From JAWPMT01 sp965267435 (lineage in GTDB: Bacteria > Bacteroidota > Bacteroidia > Cytophagales > Cyclobacteriaceae), in assembly GCA_965267435.1 (NCBI GenBank), contig OZ253960.1, positions 2,356,001-2,420,000 on the forward strand: a stretch of 64,000 nucleotides of DNA, written 5' to 3'. The notes under the pieces are model-generated. The model was given only the letters and a program-made list of their open reading frames with translations, searched no databases and was not told the origin of the DNA. A program made the translations under genes and the position numbers. Positions 38,020 through 48,300 of the stretch are shown one piece after another (position 1 is the first letter of the stretch; every line of letters starts with the position of its first letter).

Positions 38020-39315
38020 TTACTTCTTTAATTCCCCGTCTGTATTCAATTTCATTAGGCCGAGCAAGGTCTCACTCCCCCCAAAGTCTACCGTGGAAAG
38101 TACGAGTAAGCTTCCGTCCTGGGCGACAACAATATCGTTGCCTGCATCATCACCAGACGTAAGGCCATAACTTCGCTCTAAGCCCAACAGCCCCTCCCCA
38201 GCCTGGTCTGTCTGTTGTATAAGGATTTCTCGTGCCTTGCTACCAGTCTCCACGGACCCTACAATAAAGTAATTGCCATTGGGGCCCAATGTGACCCCCA
38301 GACCTCGCCCCTGCCCTTGCTCATGGGCTTGTACTTGCAATGTATCCGCAGCATCTACTGTGATCGATCCCGACACTGCATAGCTGACGTTGATAAAGAA
38401 AGGAAACTCCGTGGAACCAAGGCTCGAAGTACCCGTAATCACATAACCGTTTCTCCTCTTATAAACATCGAATGGACGGTCATTGAAGCCTGTCTCAGAA
38501 CCTACTACAATGGGTGCCTGCTCACTCACGCGTGGAATCAAAATGTCATTCAGCGCCATGATGAGCACATTAGAACCCTGGGTTGCAACATTTTGCTGCG
38601 TGCTACCAATGATGATAAAGTTGTCCTCCTCAAACTTATCTGCGTAGAGGATCTCGTCGGTACCAGCAAATCCCCGCGTCCGCTTGACCAGTATGGAATC
38701 CGGATCTGAAGGGTTGACACGAGCAAGGTAGATCTGCTGCTCCTGGGCACCATTGGTCACAATAGGATCACCCTCCTGAATCACATTTGACTCACCAATA
38801 ATCACCAATTCTCCATCATCCCACACAATGGCCTTCCCCTTTACGTAGCCATCTGGCTCTTCGATCCAACCTTCCTGGACGACATTGAAATCCAAATCCA
38901 AAACAGCCCAAGCCAATACTTGACGATCTGGATTGGTCGATGTACCGACGTACAAAAGCAAAGACCCCTCCAAAGAAACAGACCCGATTTCATCGCTGTG
39001 AAGGTCTGCGACCGAAGAGACATAGGCAGGGTTTGTAAAATCCCGGGAAACTGACAGTACTTCATTGCCATTCTGATCCACCTTTAGCATGAAAACATCT
39101 GAATGCGTGCCCTCGTCCTTGGTCTGTTCTCCAAATAGGATGGTCTCACCAGTTGCCTCCAGATAGATCATGCCTGCTCCTTCCTGGGAGCCTTTTTCGC
39201 CGTAATACTTGAGGAAGGTATCACCAGGATCTGGCAATTCGGGATCCTGACATGCCCCAATGAGCAAAAGAATTAGAAAAATATGATGCCGAAATTTGAT
39301 CATAAGCCGGGCCAA
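38020..39315 (-). CDS. Surface or periplasmic lipoprotein, propeller-like
   Basis: A 431-residue predicted lipoprotein with a lipobox LLIGAC (C22 lipidated if the first ATG is used; an internal ATG at residue 5 is also possible). The mature part is beta-rich and repeats motifs of the type ILFGEQ, LVIIGES, FIIIGST, YVITGTS, YFIVGSV and LLVLSTV about every 45-60 residues, suggesting a six- or seven-blade propeller. I recognise no specific family. Its start abuts the stop of the TPR-barrel gene with no intervening base, so co-translation is likely. The giant adhesin starts 148 bp downstream. A role as surface partner or anchor of the giant protein is inference. Confidence 0.85.
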   Translation of the reverse strand: MARLMIKFRHHIFLILLLIGACQDPELPDPGDTFLKYYGEKGSQEGAGMIYLEATGETILFGEQTKDEGTHSDVFMLKVDQNGNEVLSVSRDFTNPAYVSSVADLHSDEIGSVSLEGSLLLYVGTSTNPDRQVLAWAVLDLDFNVVQEGWIEEPDGYVKGKAIVWDDGELVIIGESNVIQEGDPIVTNGAQEQQIYLARVNPSDPDSILVKRTRGFAGTDEILYADKFEEDNFIIIGSTQQNVATQGSNVLIMALNDILIPRVSEQAPIVVGSETGFNDRPFDVYKRRNGYVITGTSSLGSTEFPFFINVSYAVSGSITVDAADTLQVQAHEQGQGRGLGVTLGPNGNYFIVGSVETGSKAREILIQQTDQAGEGLLGLERSYGLTSGDDAGNDIVVAQDGSLLVLSTVDFGGSETLLGLMKLNTDGELKK

Positions 39316-40398
39316 TTAGTTCTCTAGGCGTTTTGGGTTGTAGATCGACAAGGTGTATCCGATGTTCACTGACAAAAAATCGAGTGTCAGGTCATCTTCA
39401 ATATGCCCCAGGTCAAAACTTAGCCGTTGGTCAGCATGTCGGTTGTCTGGGTCGATGTAGTTGATGAAGCTCTTGTCGTACCTGACCTCCGCGGTAAAGA
39501 AATTCGTGCCTATGGCAAAACGCACACCTGCACCGACTATGAGAGAGACATTGTGCCGATTGATCTGATCCAGATCCAACGGGTTGATGGTCCCATCAAG
39601 CGTAAAAGGTGTACCTCCGCGACGACTGGCATTCTTGTAGGTGGCAGATAACAGGAAATCGTAACTGCCTCCCACGAAGACATACGGCTGCAGGCCATTT
39701 CTGCGATCGTAGTTCCACGTATACCTACCCATGATCGGAATACGGGCATAGAGCTGACTATTAGTGATATTATTGTTGAAAGTGGAATCGTTGAAGAAAT
39801 TGTCGACATCATAGCTGCTCGCACGTACTTGCAGGCCTCCTACCGCTTCCAGCCCCTTGCTAAAGTACCTTTCGTACGTGACCTCTCCCTGGAAGCCAAT
39901 TCGTCTGGACCCCTGAGACGTCTGAGTACCTACCTGACCGCTTCCATTGTAGAACTTGTTGTCGACATTCGCATCTGAGGCCGTGTGCCTTTCCTGTACC
40001 TGTGGGAAAGTCGTATTTACGCCGGCCCGAAACCCTAATCTGAAAATGGGCTTTGTTTGAAACCTGTCGTAGAGCAATCTGAGCTCCGCCGGGTCAACTC
40101 TTGGGTCCAACTGATGCTCCTTATCCACCTTGAGAAGATTGATGAGCGATCGCTCGGCCTCCGGCTCATTGTCCGTGAATATATGAACGAGCGTCAACAG
40201 GCGATAGGCACGGATCTTCTCTTCTTTGGAGAAGTCCCCCTCCTGATTGCCGAAACAGGCACCAATATTATCAGGAATGCCTGCAAGACGCCCGGCTTCG
40301 TAGTCGCGCTCCGCTTGTACCAGACGTTGCGTACAAGTCTGTGCGGTGGCAACAAGGGTGGTCAGGGTCAAAAAGACCCAAAGTAGTTTTCGCTTCAT
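39316..40398 (-). CDS. Outer-membrane beta-barrel protein with an N-terminal TPR-like domain
   Basis: A 360-residue protein: signal peptide ending VATAQ (residues 1-20), a helical TPR-like region (about 25-115, with AERDYEAGRL, EEKIRAYRLLTLVHI and a Pro-rich DPRVDPAELRLLYDRF end), then a beta-barrel from about residue 120 with alternating aromatic strands (FRLGFRAGVNTTF, LQPYVFVGGSYDFLL, LSVNIGYTLSIY). The arrangement resembles PorT-like barrel proteins of Bacteroidota that carry an N-terminal helical domain. It should sit in the outer membrane with the TPR part in the periplasm. It follows the nSTAND1 gene by 47 bp and abuts the lipoprotein gene, suggesting one operon. Confidence 0.87.
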   Translation of the reverse strand: MKRKLLWVFLTLTTLVATAQTCTQRLVQAERDYEAGRLAGIPDNIGACFGNQEGDFSKEEKIRAYRLLTLVHIFTDNEPEAERSLINLLKVDKEHQLDPRVDPAELRLLYDRFQTKPIFRLGFRAGVNTTFPQVQERHTASDANVDNKFYNGSGQVGTQTSQGSRRIGFQGEVTYERYFSKGLEAVGGLQVRASSYDVDNFFNDSTFNNNITNSQLYARIPIMGRYTWNYDRRNGLQPYVFVGGSYDFLLSATYKNASRRGGTPFTLDGTINPLDLDQINRHNVSLIVGAGVRFAIGTNFFTAEVRYDKSFINYIDPDNRHADQRLSFDLGHIEDDLTLDFLSVNIGYTLSIYNPKRLEN

Positions 40399-40425
40399 AT
40401 CGTCACTGGTCAGATTTCGTGGTCC

Positions 40426-40450
40426 GCTAAGTCAAATCCTCTGACTTAGC
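40426..40450 (-). other. Perfect hairpin spanning the stop codon of the nSTAND1 gene
   Basis: GCTAAGTCA (40426-40434) and TGACTTAGC (40442-40450) form a 9-bp perfect inverted repeat with a 7-nt loop. The stem includes the TAA stop of the nSTAND1-WD40 gene. No T-run follows, so it is more likely an mRNA stability, processing or translation-control element between two operon genes than a terminator. Confidence 0.5.
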
Positions 40451-43400
40451 CTCCCGCCTCTCCTACTGCTTTCGGTTTGCCTTCACAAGTGAAATTGTAT
40501 TCGATCTCATTTTCATCCCCCACATACTGCCTCCACTCGGTGTCAGACATATTTTCATTGATATAGTCACAAAGTCTTGAAGCCATCTCATCGGGCAACA
40601 ATGGGTATACTCTTAACAAACCATCGGCACTGGCAGAGATGATGGATTCACCGGATGGATGGAAGTCAATGTCCCATACCCATCCATCGTGATCCGTGAA
40701 TTGAGTGGGCAGGTCAAAAATGTTTTCCCGATCCCAGAACCTCACCGTCCTGTCCTGACTTGCCCCGGCAATGAGGCGGCCATTAGGGCTGAATTCAACA
40801 TCCGTCACCGGAGAGCCAAATCCTAACAGCTCGGGGCCTTCCTGCTGCTTGTTTTCGATGTTCCACATCTGGATATAGCCTCCATTGTCCACGGGGTTGT
40901 ACCCTCCAATGGCCAGCAAGGCGCCATCACCACTGAAGGCCAAGGAAGTGATTGGCTTCTTATGACGAGCATCCCGGTAGATCGTAGTCTGAACGATCGG
41001 ATTCGCTGATAGATCCCACTTGATAAGCTCCCCTGATTCTGTTCCTCCGATGAGTATGTTGCCATCTGGGGACAGCGCCAATGACTTGACGTTTAGGTCA
41101 AGGAATGCAATAACTTCGGTGTTCGTGAAATCGCTTCGAATGATCCGACTATCAGCACCTGTGGAGACAAAGCCAGAGTTATCGGGAAGGAATATCAGAT
41201 CAAACACTGCGCCCTGGTGACCAGGGATACGCCTGGGTTCACCGCGTTGTGACAGGTTATATAGCAAGATTTCGTCTCGGTTAGTGCCGAGAGCCAGCCA
41301 GTTTTCATCGTCACTGATGTTCACCACACGGTTTACCTTCTGACTGGAGAAGACCTGAACGGTGTCGCGTGTATCAGCATCCCAACGAAGTAGTTTACCG
41401 TCTCCTCCAGCTGAGTAAATACTTCTACCTCCATTGGCGAACGCCACGGAACGTACTGCCACCACCTGGGGTTCACCATCTACATAGGCGGCGTGCCCGT
41501 GATATTGATTGAGAATACTGTCCCCAACATTCTCTGATTGCGCAATCAAGGAATCCGGCCTGGTGTCTACCACACCCTGCAGTGCTGAATAAACCCCAGC
41601 GTATATATCCGCATTGTAAGGCTTGGTCTTATCACCATATTCCTCATGGTACAGGAATGCCTGCTTGGCAATCAATGCCTTTAGCTGGCGCTCCCGGTTG
41701 CTAAGGTCCTTGGCCTTGATGGACATGGACAGTGCAAGGGCCTGATATCTAAGTTCATTCGCCCGATCAGTCGCAGCTTCCGCTTCTGCCTGCCGTTCAG
41801 CGGCAAGCCTTGATTGCTCGTTGGCAAGATCCGCATTCTTCTGCGCTAGCTCCTGGGCTGCTTCAGCCTCTCGCTGGCGCTCCTGAGCAAGTTGCTGCGC
41901 TGCAACGGCCTGGGCCTGAGCATCCAGGGCATTTTGCTTCTCAGCATCCGCCAGGTTCCTGGCCCTGATAGCATCTGCGGCATTCTCTTGCGCAAGCTTC
42001 GTTTGCTGTTCAGCGGTCGCGGCGTTATCAAGGGCTATTCTTTCTTGCTCTTGTGCTCGATCGGCCGCCTCCTTGGCATATCCTGCCTGGATCTGGGCAA
42101 GCACAACAAAGAATATGGAAACCAAGGCCGCCAGACCCAATACAAGGGCTGTTACCCTCATCCTACGCACCTGGCGCTTCTGGAGTATCTCTTTGTTTCG
42201 CTGCTCCGTAAGGTAGGCCTTCTCAGAGGTCTCGAGAAAGACCATCGTGCGCTCAAACGCAGGATTGTAGCGCTGACCCCAGACGAGCGTTGGGCGATTC
42301 TCTTCTCTCCAGTTGAGGGCGAGCTGAAGATCAGGCATCTGCCACAGACTGGCTTTTCCCTCCTGGAAACGTTCGGCTGCCTCTGACAGCTTCACATACA
42401 TCTCTGACGCCTTGCTCTCTTCGTCCAGCCACTGCTTCAGGCGATCCCAGATACGCATGAGACTCTCATGCGAGATGTCGATGACCGTATGGGATTCCAA
42501 TCGGACGCCATAGGGAGGCATAAGGAGAGACCTGCCAGGCTCCCTGAAGCGATCGACAACGCGCTCTACCTCATCCTCAGAAACACCAGCAATGGCTGCT
42601 ATCGTACTGAGTTTCGTAGGCCGACGAATTCCTGAGTTTTCTACTCCACGTTCCGTGAGTGCCTTGAACATGACCTCCGCGATCTGCTTCTCCCGTTTGT
42701 TGAGGGAGTCATAGGCTTCATTCGCGTGCTGCGATAGGGCCTCCCGTAGCGTACCAATGGCATTGTAGTGACGTAGGTCCATCGGTTCGCCAGGCTTGCG
42801 ATCATCCACCCAATACGCCCAGGTCCTCATCAGTGCATGCTGCAGGATCGGGAGCTGATCAGGGTTGTCTCCCACATCATTCAACAACTGCTGGGTTAGG
42901 CGGGGTGCGATCATGCCGCCTCCCACAGCCACAGGCCCTTCAACAGCCATCCGCTTCTGATCTCGCGTCATTTGAGGGATCAGGTAGTGCGAATCGTTGA
43001 TGACCTGCGTCAGATCGGGGTATTTCGCACACTCCCCGATGAAATCGGAACGCATCGTCAAAGCCACATAAATGGGCTCATCGTACTGATGGACGGCTTC
43101 CAAAAGTAAATTGACAAAGGCTGAGGACTCATCGCGATCGGAGGAGTTGGACTCAAGCTTGCTAAATCTGAATAATTCCTCAAACTGGTCGATCAACACC
43201 AGGACATTTTGAGAAGAATCCTGCTTCAATTGCTTGATCACCTCGATCAGTCCGAGGGAGCTACTACGCAGAACAGTACTGATAATGGTCTTCCTGATCA
43301 GCTTGTCTTCCTCAGAAAGGGCATTGTATTCCTGGTCTTTGATAAGCAGAGCCTCGGCGAGGTTGTCAATCGGACCTCCGCCGGGGCGGGCAACAATGAC

Positions 43401-43682
43401 TCGCCAGTTGGAACCGGCATCGGTCATAAAACCGCCGTGCAGGGTGGGTATCAACCCGCAGTACACAAAAGATGACTTTCCACTTCCCGAAGCTCCAAGA
43501 ATCGCCGCGAAGCGGTTTTCGGACAATTTGATGAGTGCTTCATCACTTTGTCCCTCCCGTCCAAAAAACAGGTGACTTTCTTCAACCCCAAAGGGCCTCA
43601 ATCCGGGAAACGGATTGATCAGTTCGGTAATGTCGACAATACCACTATTGTGATCGACATTGATGTCCTCATTTTTGTCCAT
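40446..43682 (-). CDS. Membrane-anchored nSTAND1 NTPase with WD40 propeller
   Basis: A 1,078-residue protein. The family entry motif NPFPGLRPFGVEESHLFFGR (residues 23-42) is diagnostic of the nSTAND1 clade of signal-transduction STAND ATPases. Walker A GASGSGKSS is at 63-71 and Walker B LVLIDQFEEL at 161-170, followed by the arginine-sensor-type TMRSDFIGE and a helical winged-helix-like region. One membrane segment lies at about 507-527 (VTALVLGLAALVSIFFVVL), then a long Ala/Gln/Glu coiled coil (528-655), then a seven-blade WD40 propeller (about 745-1050). The ATPase is probably cytoplasmic and the coiled coil plus propeller periplasmic, but the topology is not proven. It lies 69 bp after a triple TIR-like gene. 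STAND proteins act as ligand-triggered oligomerising switches; the ligand here is unknown. Confidence 0.93.
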   Translation of the reverse strand: MDKNEDINVDHNSGIVDITELINPFPGLRPFGVEESHLFFGREGQSDEALIKLSENRFAAILGASGSGKSSFVYCGLIPTLHGGFMTDAGSNWRVIVARPGGGPIDNLAEALLIKDQEYNALSEEDKLIRKTIISTVLRSSSLGLIEVIKQLKQDSSQNVLVLIDQFEELFRFSKLESNSSDRDESSAFVNLLLEAVHQYDEPIYVALTMRSDFIGECAKYPDLTQVINDSHYLIPQMTRDQKRMAVEGPVAVGGGMIAPRLTQQLLNDVGDNPDQLPILQHALMRTWAYWVDDRKPGEPMDLRHYNAIGTLREALSQHANEAYDSLNKREKQIAEVMFKALTERGVENSGIRRPTKLSTIAAIAGVSEDEVERVVDRFREPGRSLLMPPYGVRLESHTVIDISHESLMRIWDRLKQWLDEESKASEMYVKLSEAAERFQEGKASLWQMPDLQLALNWREENRPTLVWGQRYNPAFERTMVFLETSEKAYLTEQRNKEILQKRQVRRMRVTALVLGLAALVSIFFVVLAQIQAGYAKEAADRAQEQERIALDNAATAEQQTKLAQENAADAIRARNLADAEKQNALDAQAQAVAAQQLAQERQREAEAAQELAQKNADLANEQSRLAAERQAEAEAATDRANELRYQALALSMSIKAKDLSNRERQLKALIAKQAFLYHEEYGDKTKPYNADIYAGVYSALQGVVDTRPDSLIAQSENVGDSILNQYHGHAAYVDGEPQVVAVRSVAFANGGRSIYSAGGDGKLLRWDADTRDTVQVFSSQKVNRVVNISDDENWLALGTNRDEILLYNLSQRGEPRRIPGHQGAVFDLIFLPDNSGFVSTGADSRIIRSDFTNTEVIAFLDLNVKSLALSPDGNILIGGTESGELIKWDLSANPIVQTTIYRDARHKKPITSLAFSGDGALLAIGGYNPVDNGGYIQMWNIENKQQEGPELLGFGSPVTDVEFSPNGRLIAGASQDRTVRFWDRENIFDLPTQFTDHDGWVWDIDFHPSGESIISASADGLLRVYPLLPDEMASRLCDYINENMSDTEWRQYVGDENEIEYNFTCEGKPKAVGEAGG

Positions 43683-43751
43683 TGCTTCTAGGTTAGGACG
43701 TAGGCTGCGGGACTGTTTTTCATTGGTCTGGGTCCCTCAGTTGACGTCGTT

Positions 43752-45269
43752 CTAATTTCTCAGTCGCTCCAAAAATGGGCTTAGGTGCTCCGGTCGGAAG
43801 CCACCATTGTTCCCCAAAATCAAAGCGTTGTTCTTTTTATAAGTACCTAAATCCACTTTCTTCTTCCCATCAAAATAAACCGCCTTCGCCATCAACGGCT
43901 TGCTCCTTCCAAAGCCTGGGGCCTTCAATAGGTCCTTGAGCTTGGTCTTGATCCACTCCTCGGTAGCCTCGCCAAAGTAAATGATGGAGGCATCGCAACG
44001 CCGGAGGTTCTCCTGATGGATGTATCGAATGTCGATAAGGTCACCTTCGTAGCTTGGCGACACAACCCGGAACCCACGGTTTGTCAGGTATTCCCTGAGA
44101 GGCTTGGAATGCTTCAGGTCATCCTTGTCGGATATTAGGTAAATCACCGGTGAGGTTTCGGCCTCATCGGCAGGCTGATAGCCGCTCACCTCGCGCTGAG
44201 TGTTGAATCGGCCACCGGTAACAAGTTCTTCTCGGACAATGCCCTTGAGCTCCTGCAGGGTGATCTGCAGCACCTCTGCCTCTTCCAGGGCGGCAGCGTC
44301 ACTCTTCAGGTCTTCAATGAAGATCTTCTGTCGTTCTGATACATTGTTCAAATCAGGAGACACCCAAATGAGGCGACTAAATGGCTCTTTCTCGCTATGG
44401 CTTTCATTCCACTCTGCCATTTGATAGGTATGCTTGCTTGCCACCCTGTTTTGTATATCGACCACAGAAAGATCGGACCCTTTCGGCTTATAGCCGTAGT
44501 CTTCTCCCACCAGGTGAATGGATAGACGACATTTTGAGAGGTCTTCTTTCACGCGGTGCTCCAGGAGCTTGACTTCCTTGGGCAAGGTATGATTCGGAAG
44601 CACCCTGTAGCCATGTCTGATCAGCTCTCGCCGGATAACGTCCCGCTGAATGACCATATCTACACCAGTGCTGGCCAGATAGACCGTCTTATCTCTTTCC
44701 GAGTGCTCTCCTACTGCACTGGACTTTCGTTGGCTCTCAGCACGGCGTATGGTATTGAGAATATGGTTGATATCATAAGCCATATCCACCAACTTCATCC
44801 AGTAGCTTCTCTCTGCATCGGCTCCGAAGAATCTGCGAAATTCAATGGACTCCCCTGTCATGGGGTCGACCATGAAGAAGTCGTAGGGTAGAAACTCCTG
44901 AAATGCAGGCAAGAACTGATCGTCGTCAAACGGCGCCTTGTGGACCTTGAAAAGTCGGCAGATGCCATCGATGACCAGCTCGTCCTTTTTCTTCGCTCGC
45001 TCTCCAAAAGCATTGATTGTTTTGATAAGCGAGGTGTTCTCAGTTAGATTTTGTGACATGATTGCCACAATCGCAGCGGTATTTTCGAGATCTTCGGGCG
45101 CAAACTCCCGATCACTCGTCAATCGCAGTGAAGGATGTCCTTTAGTGATTTGAGACAGGAGTGTATCCATGAACTTATAAAAGCTGGATACCCATCCGCT
45201 CAGTCCCCCCTCAATCGGCTGATTGTCCGCTTCTGAGTAAAGTACAATTATATCTCGATTAAAATCCAT
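43752..45269 (-). CDS. Triple TIR/DUF4062-like domain protein
   Basis: A 505-residue soluble protein with three Rossmann-like domains. Domain 1 (1-175) begins DIIVLYSEADNQ and has AAIVAIMSQN. Domain 2 (193-345) begins KTVYLASTGVDM, then RDVIRRELIRHGYRVLP and CRLSIHLVGEDYG, as in DUF4062/TIR-like domains. Domain 3 (373-505) begins PVIYLISDKDDL, then GFRVVSPSYEGD and CDASIIYFGEATEEW, a TIR-like pattern. Bacterial TIR domains include NAD-degrading enzymes and scaffold proteins; I cannot place a catalytic Glu with confidence, so enzymatic activity is open. Genes of this type recur next to nSTAND1-WD40 genes, as here, which suggests that it is the adaptor or effector of the NTPase. It is the first gene of the five-gene group. 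Confidence 0.85.
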   Translation of the reverse strand: MDFNRDIIVLYSEADNQPIEGGLSGWVSSFYKFMDTLLSQITKGHPSLRLTSDREFAPEDLENTAAIVAIMSQNLTENTSLIKTINAFGERAKKKDELVIDGICRLFKVHKAPFDDDQFLPAFQEFLPYDFFMVDPMTGESIEFRRFFGADAERSYWMKLVDMAYDINHILNTIRRAESQRKSSAVGEHSERDKTVYLASTGVDMVIQRDVIRRELIRHGYRVLPNHTLPKEVKLLEHRVKEDLSKCRLSIHLVGEDYGYKPKGSDLSVVDIQNRVASKHTYQMAEWNESHSEKEPFSRLIWVSPDLNNVSERQKIFIEDLKSDAAALEEAEVLQITLQELKGIVREELVTGGRFNTQREVSGYQPADEAETSPVIYLISDKDDLKHSKPLREYLTNRGFRVVSPSYEGDLIDIRYIHQENLRRCDASIIYFGEATEEWIKTKLKDLLKAPGFGRSKPLMAKAVYFDGKKKVDLGTYKKNNALILGNNGGFRPEHLSPFLERLRN

Positions 45270-45369
45270 TACGGGGTGGATGAGCTATTATAAATCAAAT
45301 AACCGAAAATTTTCTGAAAATAAAAAAGTCGATCGTGTCTCATGGTCTACGCTTTAGGTTAGTTATCAA
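45270..45369 (-). promoter_or_regulatory. Probable promoter region of the TIR/nSTAND1 group
   Basis: One hundred bases between the transporter-fusion stop and the TIR-like start, both on the minus strand. The half nearest the start codon is strongly AT-rich and contains a perfect 10-bp palindrome, GAAAATTTTC, at 45305-45314. No terminator is evident for the upstream gene, so read-through from it is possible. Confidence 0.4.
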
Positions 45370-48300
45370 CTACAATATATCCATCTGCAACTCCTCTTCC
45401 TTCTGCTTCGCTTTCTGATCTTCTTCAGCACTCAACAACTTCAAGTACGCCTCAACGATTTCGACGTGTTTGGCCATCATGTCAGTAAGCTCTTCCTTTC
45501 GGATGAGTAGCAAACAAGTATTTTTTTCCGTCACAGCTCTAAAATCGAAATTCTCCGACTCCAGTAGCAGTTTTTCCCCGAACATCTCTCCTTTTCCAAG
45601 TATGAGCGTCTCTTCGCCTTCCTCTTCGATACGAACGCTACCGAAACGAACGATGTACATCGGTGAATTCCCCTTATCACCTGGGGCGATGAGTTCTGTG
45701 CCTTTCTTCACCCTAATCTCATCGACAGTCTCTGCAATCTGTGTGAGCAGTTCACCCGGAACATCACCAAAAACAGCTTGTCGCTTGAGGTGGAGTGTTT
45801 TTTCGATGAGGAGTAAGTTGGGTGTGTACTTCTCACCGGGTTGCAAGTACACGGGTGGCAAAATCGCCCGGTCCAGTTCCTTTTTGATAGAAGGTCGCAG
45901 CCTGGCGGTATTAGCCGCGTAAAGTTTCCTATTGAGCTGAAAAATCGTGTGCGCAGCCGTCTGCAGCATCATCTTGTCCTTATTGAAGAGATTGGCTATC
46001 AGGTCATAAGTGACGGCAGCCTTCTTCATCTTACTGATGCGATAGAGCGCCAAGGCCTTGGTATATCTGCTAATGCGATTGTAATCCCTATTGATTATTT
46101 GGAGCAGAAGATCCTCGTATGAACGGAAGCTCTCAGGAGGATAGTGATTTTGCAATTTCGCAAGCCGTTCCTCGTCTTTCAAGTCATCCAATACAGGGAA
46201 GATCTTTGGTTTCAGCTCATCCTCACAGAACAGATCCAACATCTCCACCCCAAAGGTGATGGACTCTGTGGTACCCGCGTCAATGTTCTCTTTGATCAAC
46301 ATAACATCTTCAGGATCGTAGATCATGCTCAGCAGCATGAAGATGTTGTGGTGGTTCTGTTCGTTTTCCTTCACGATGGCATCCCTGATATACCCATCCA
46401 GGGGTGTATCGCCGGGGATGTCTTGCAGTGTCTTAATGTTCCAGGCAATATCACCAATCAATGAATCGAGAACAATCTTGATTCTGGCAGCCTGAAAATC
46501 CCTCGCTTTGAAGCCTATATAACTCAGCGACTTCAGAATTTCAGACACGATCTTCTTATCAGGAAAATCGATCTTTTTCCAAAGAAGTTCGGTAGCCTGA
46601 CGTCCCCCTACCCGCCCAAAGGTCTGGACGATCCTCAGCATGGTGGAGACATACTGGCCGGTCTTATAAAATGCGCTGTCTACATTGTGGAAAGCTGCCT
46701 CACCTGTGTGTACAAGCGCCGACGCTGCCACATTGCCATAAGTGGCCAAATGGAGGTTTTCTATGAGGAATGGCCAAAGCTCCGGACGCTTGATTTTGCC
46801 AGCGGTAATCATGGCTGCTCCTCGCACTTCAGGATTGATGTCGCGTAGAAGTTCCAGTACGTACACCAGGTGCTTATCATCCGTCATTTTCGACAGCAGC
46901 AGCGCCCCGCGTCTTCGTTCGCGATGGTCGGTGGACCTGACCAGCCGCCGTATCGTTACATCGGTGAGTTCATAGGCCGCAGCTTCGCCGAGGGCAGCTA
47001 TGGTATTTCCTGCCATTTTCTTCGCCAGCTCGTCCCCTTCGGTTTTTGCCTCACTTCTGATGATCCCTAATCCGCCGTAGCATAGGTACTCCTGCAGCTT
47101 CTGATAGGCCATTCGCCTTACTGTGGCATGCTTGGAGCTCAGTTGATCAAGTAGTGCAAACTCAAACTCGATAGGATCCACTTTCTCCATGACTTTCAGC
47201 GCATTGAGCACTTTCGTGGCACTTCGGCTACGGAGCTGCTCCCTGAGGGTGTCCATGGCAATATGCTCGCTCCGCTTGATCTGATCACGAAGCTCTTCCT
47301 TCTGACGCGTAAGCGTCTTTTTGAGGGTGATTTTGTACTGACCAAAAAGCTTATGGGCCAACCAACCAATCATGGCAGCCAGAGCAATGATGAAATACGA
47401 GAAATGGATCAGTTTGAAGAAAGCCAAGAGACCCAGTCCGATTTGAGCAGCACCAGCCGCCAACGTCGCAAATTCGGTCACCACGCCCTCAATTCGGGTC
47501 TGAATATCGAACCTCAATTTCACATCGATCGGCAGGAAAAAGAGCTTAAAAGCGGGGCTCTCCAATGCGTCTTTCAGGGAGGCAGTAAACGCCTTCGCCG
47601 ATACCGTAAACATGAAAAAGAGTAGGAACTCCTCTGTTTTTATCTCATAGCCATAGATATGCCCTGAGATAATCGCACCGATCGTGAATAGAACAAGAAT
47701 GGCGGGCATGGTCATCAAGGCCACCTTCAGTCCAAATCGACCAATAATGATATCGTTGACGAAACTCTGGATCAGGAAACTCATGATCATCACCGTTCCG
47801 CTGAAAAAGGATAAGAAATCTGACAACTGCTGCTCCTCTGGGAAGAAAGTCTCCGTAACGGTGTAAAAAGTGTAGTCTACGAATACACTTGCTCCCATCG
47901 AAAACACAATGAAAAAGGATAGCAACCGCAGGTAAGGGTCTTTAATGAGATTTGAAAACTTTACCTTCTCGACCTCCTGACCCTCTTTGGCCTTGGTGAT
48001 GTGATCAAGTCGGTAGGATCGGACTATCCAGATGGTGAAGAAGAGAATGCCAAAACTTGCCAACGCCGAAACAAACAGCAAGTCATACGTATCGTTGAAA
48101 AAAGGCAGTCTCGTGATGATCGGAATCGAGAAAAAGGCAATGATAGTAGCTGTCAATTGGCCCGTATCGATGCCTCCAATAATCCGTTTCGACTGACGGG
48201 CATCAAACATACGCCCAAAAACTCCCCAAAACCCAAGTAACGTAATGGTTGTGATCGGCCCGATCATTACAAAAAGCACAAACGGTAGTATCGAGAACTC

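Noticed and set aside
43752..45269. Labelling the TIR-like and nSTAND1 genes as a confirmed anti-phage system
   Set aside because: No nuclease, CBASS, retron or other defence gene is nearby, the NTPase has a membrane anchor, and the downstream genes are envelope proteins. Signalling is at least as likely.
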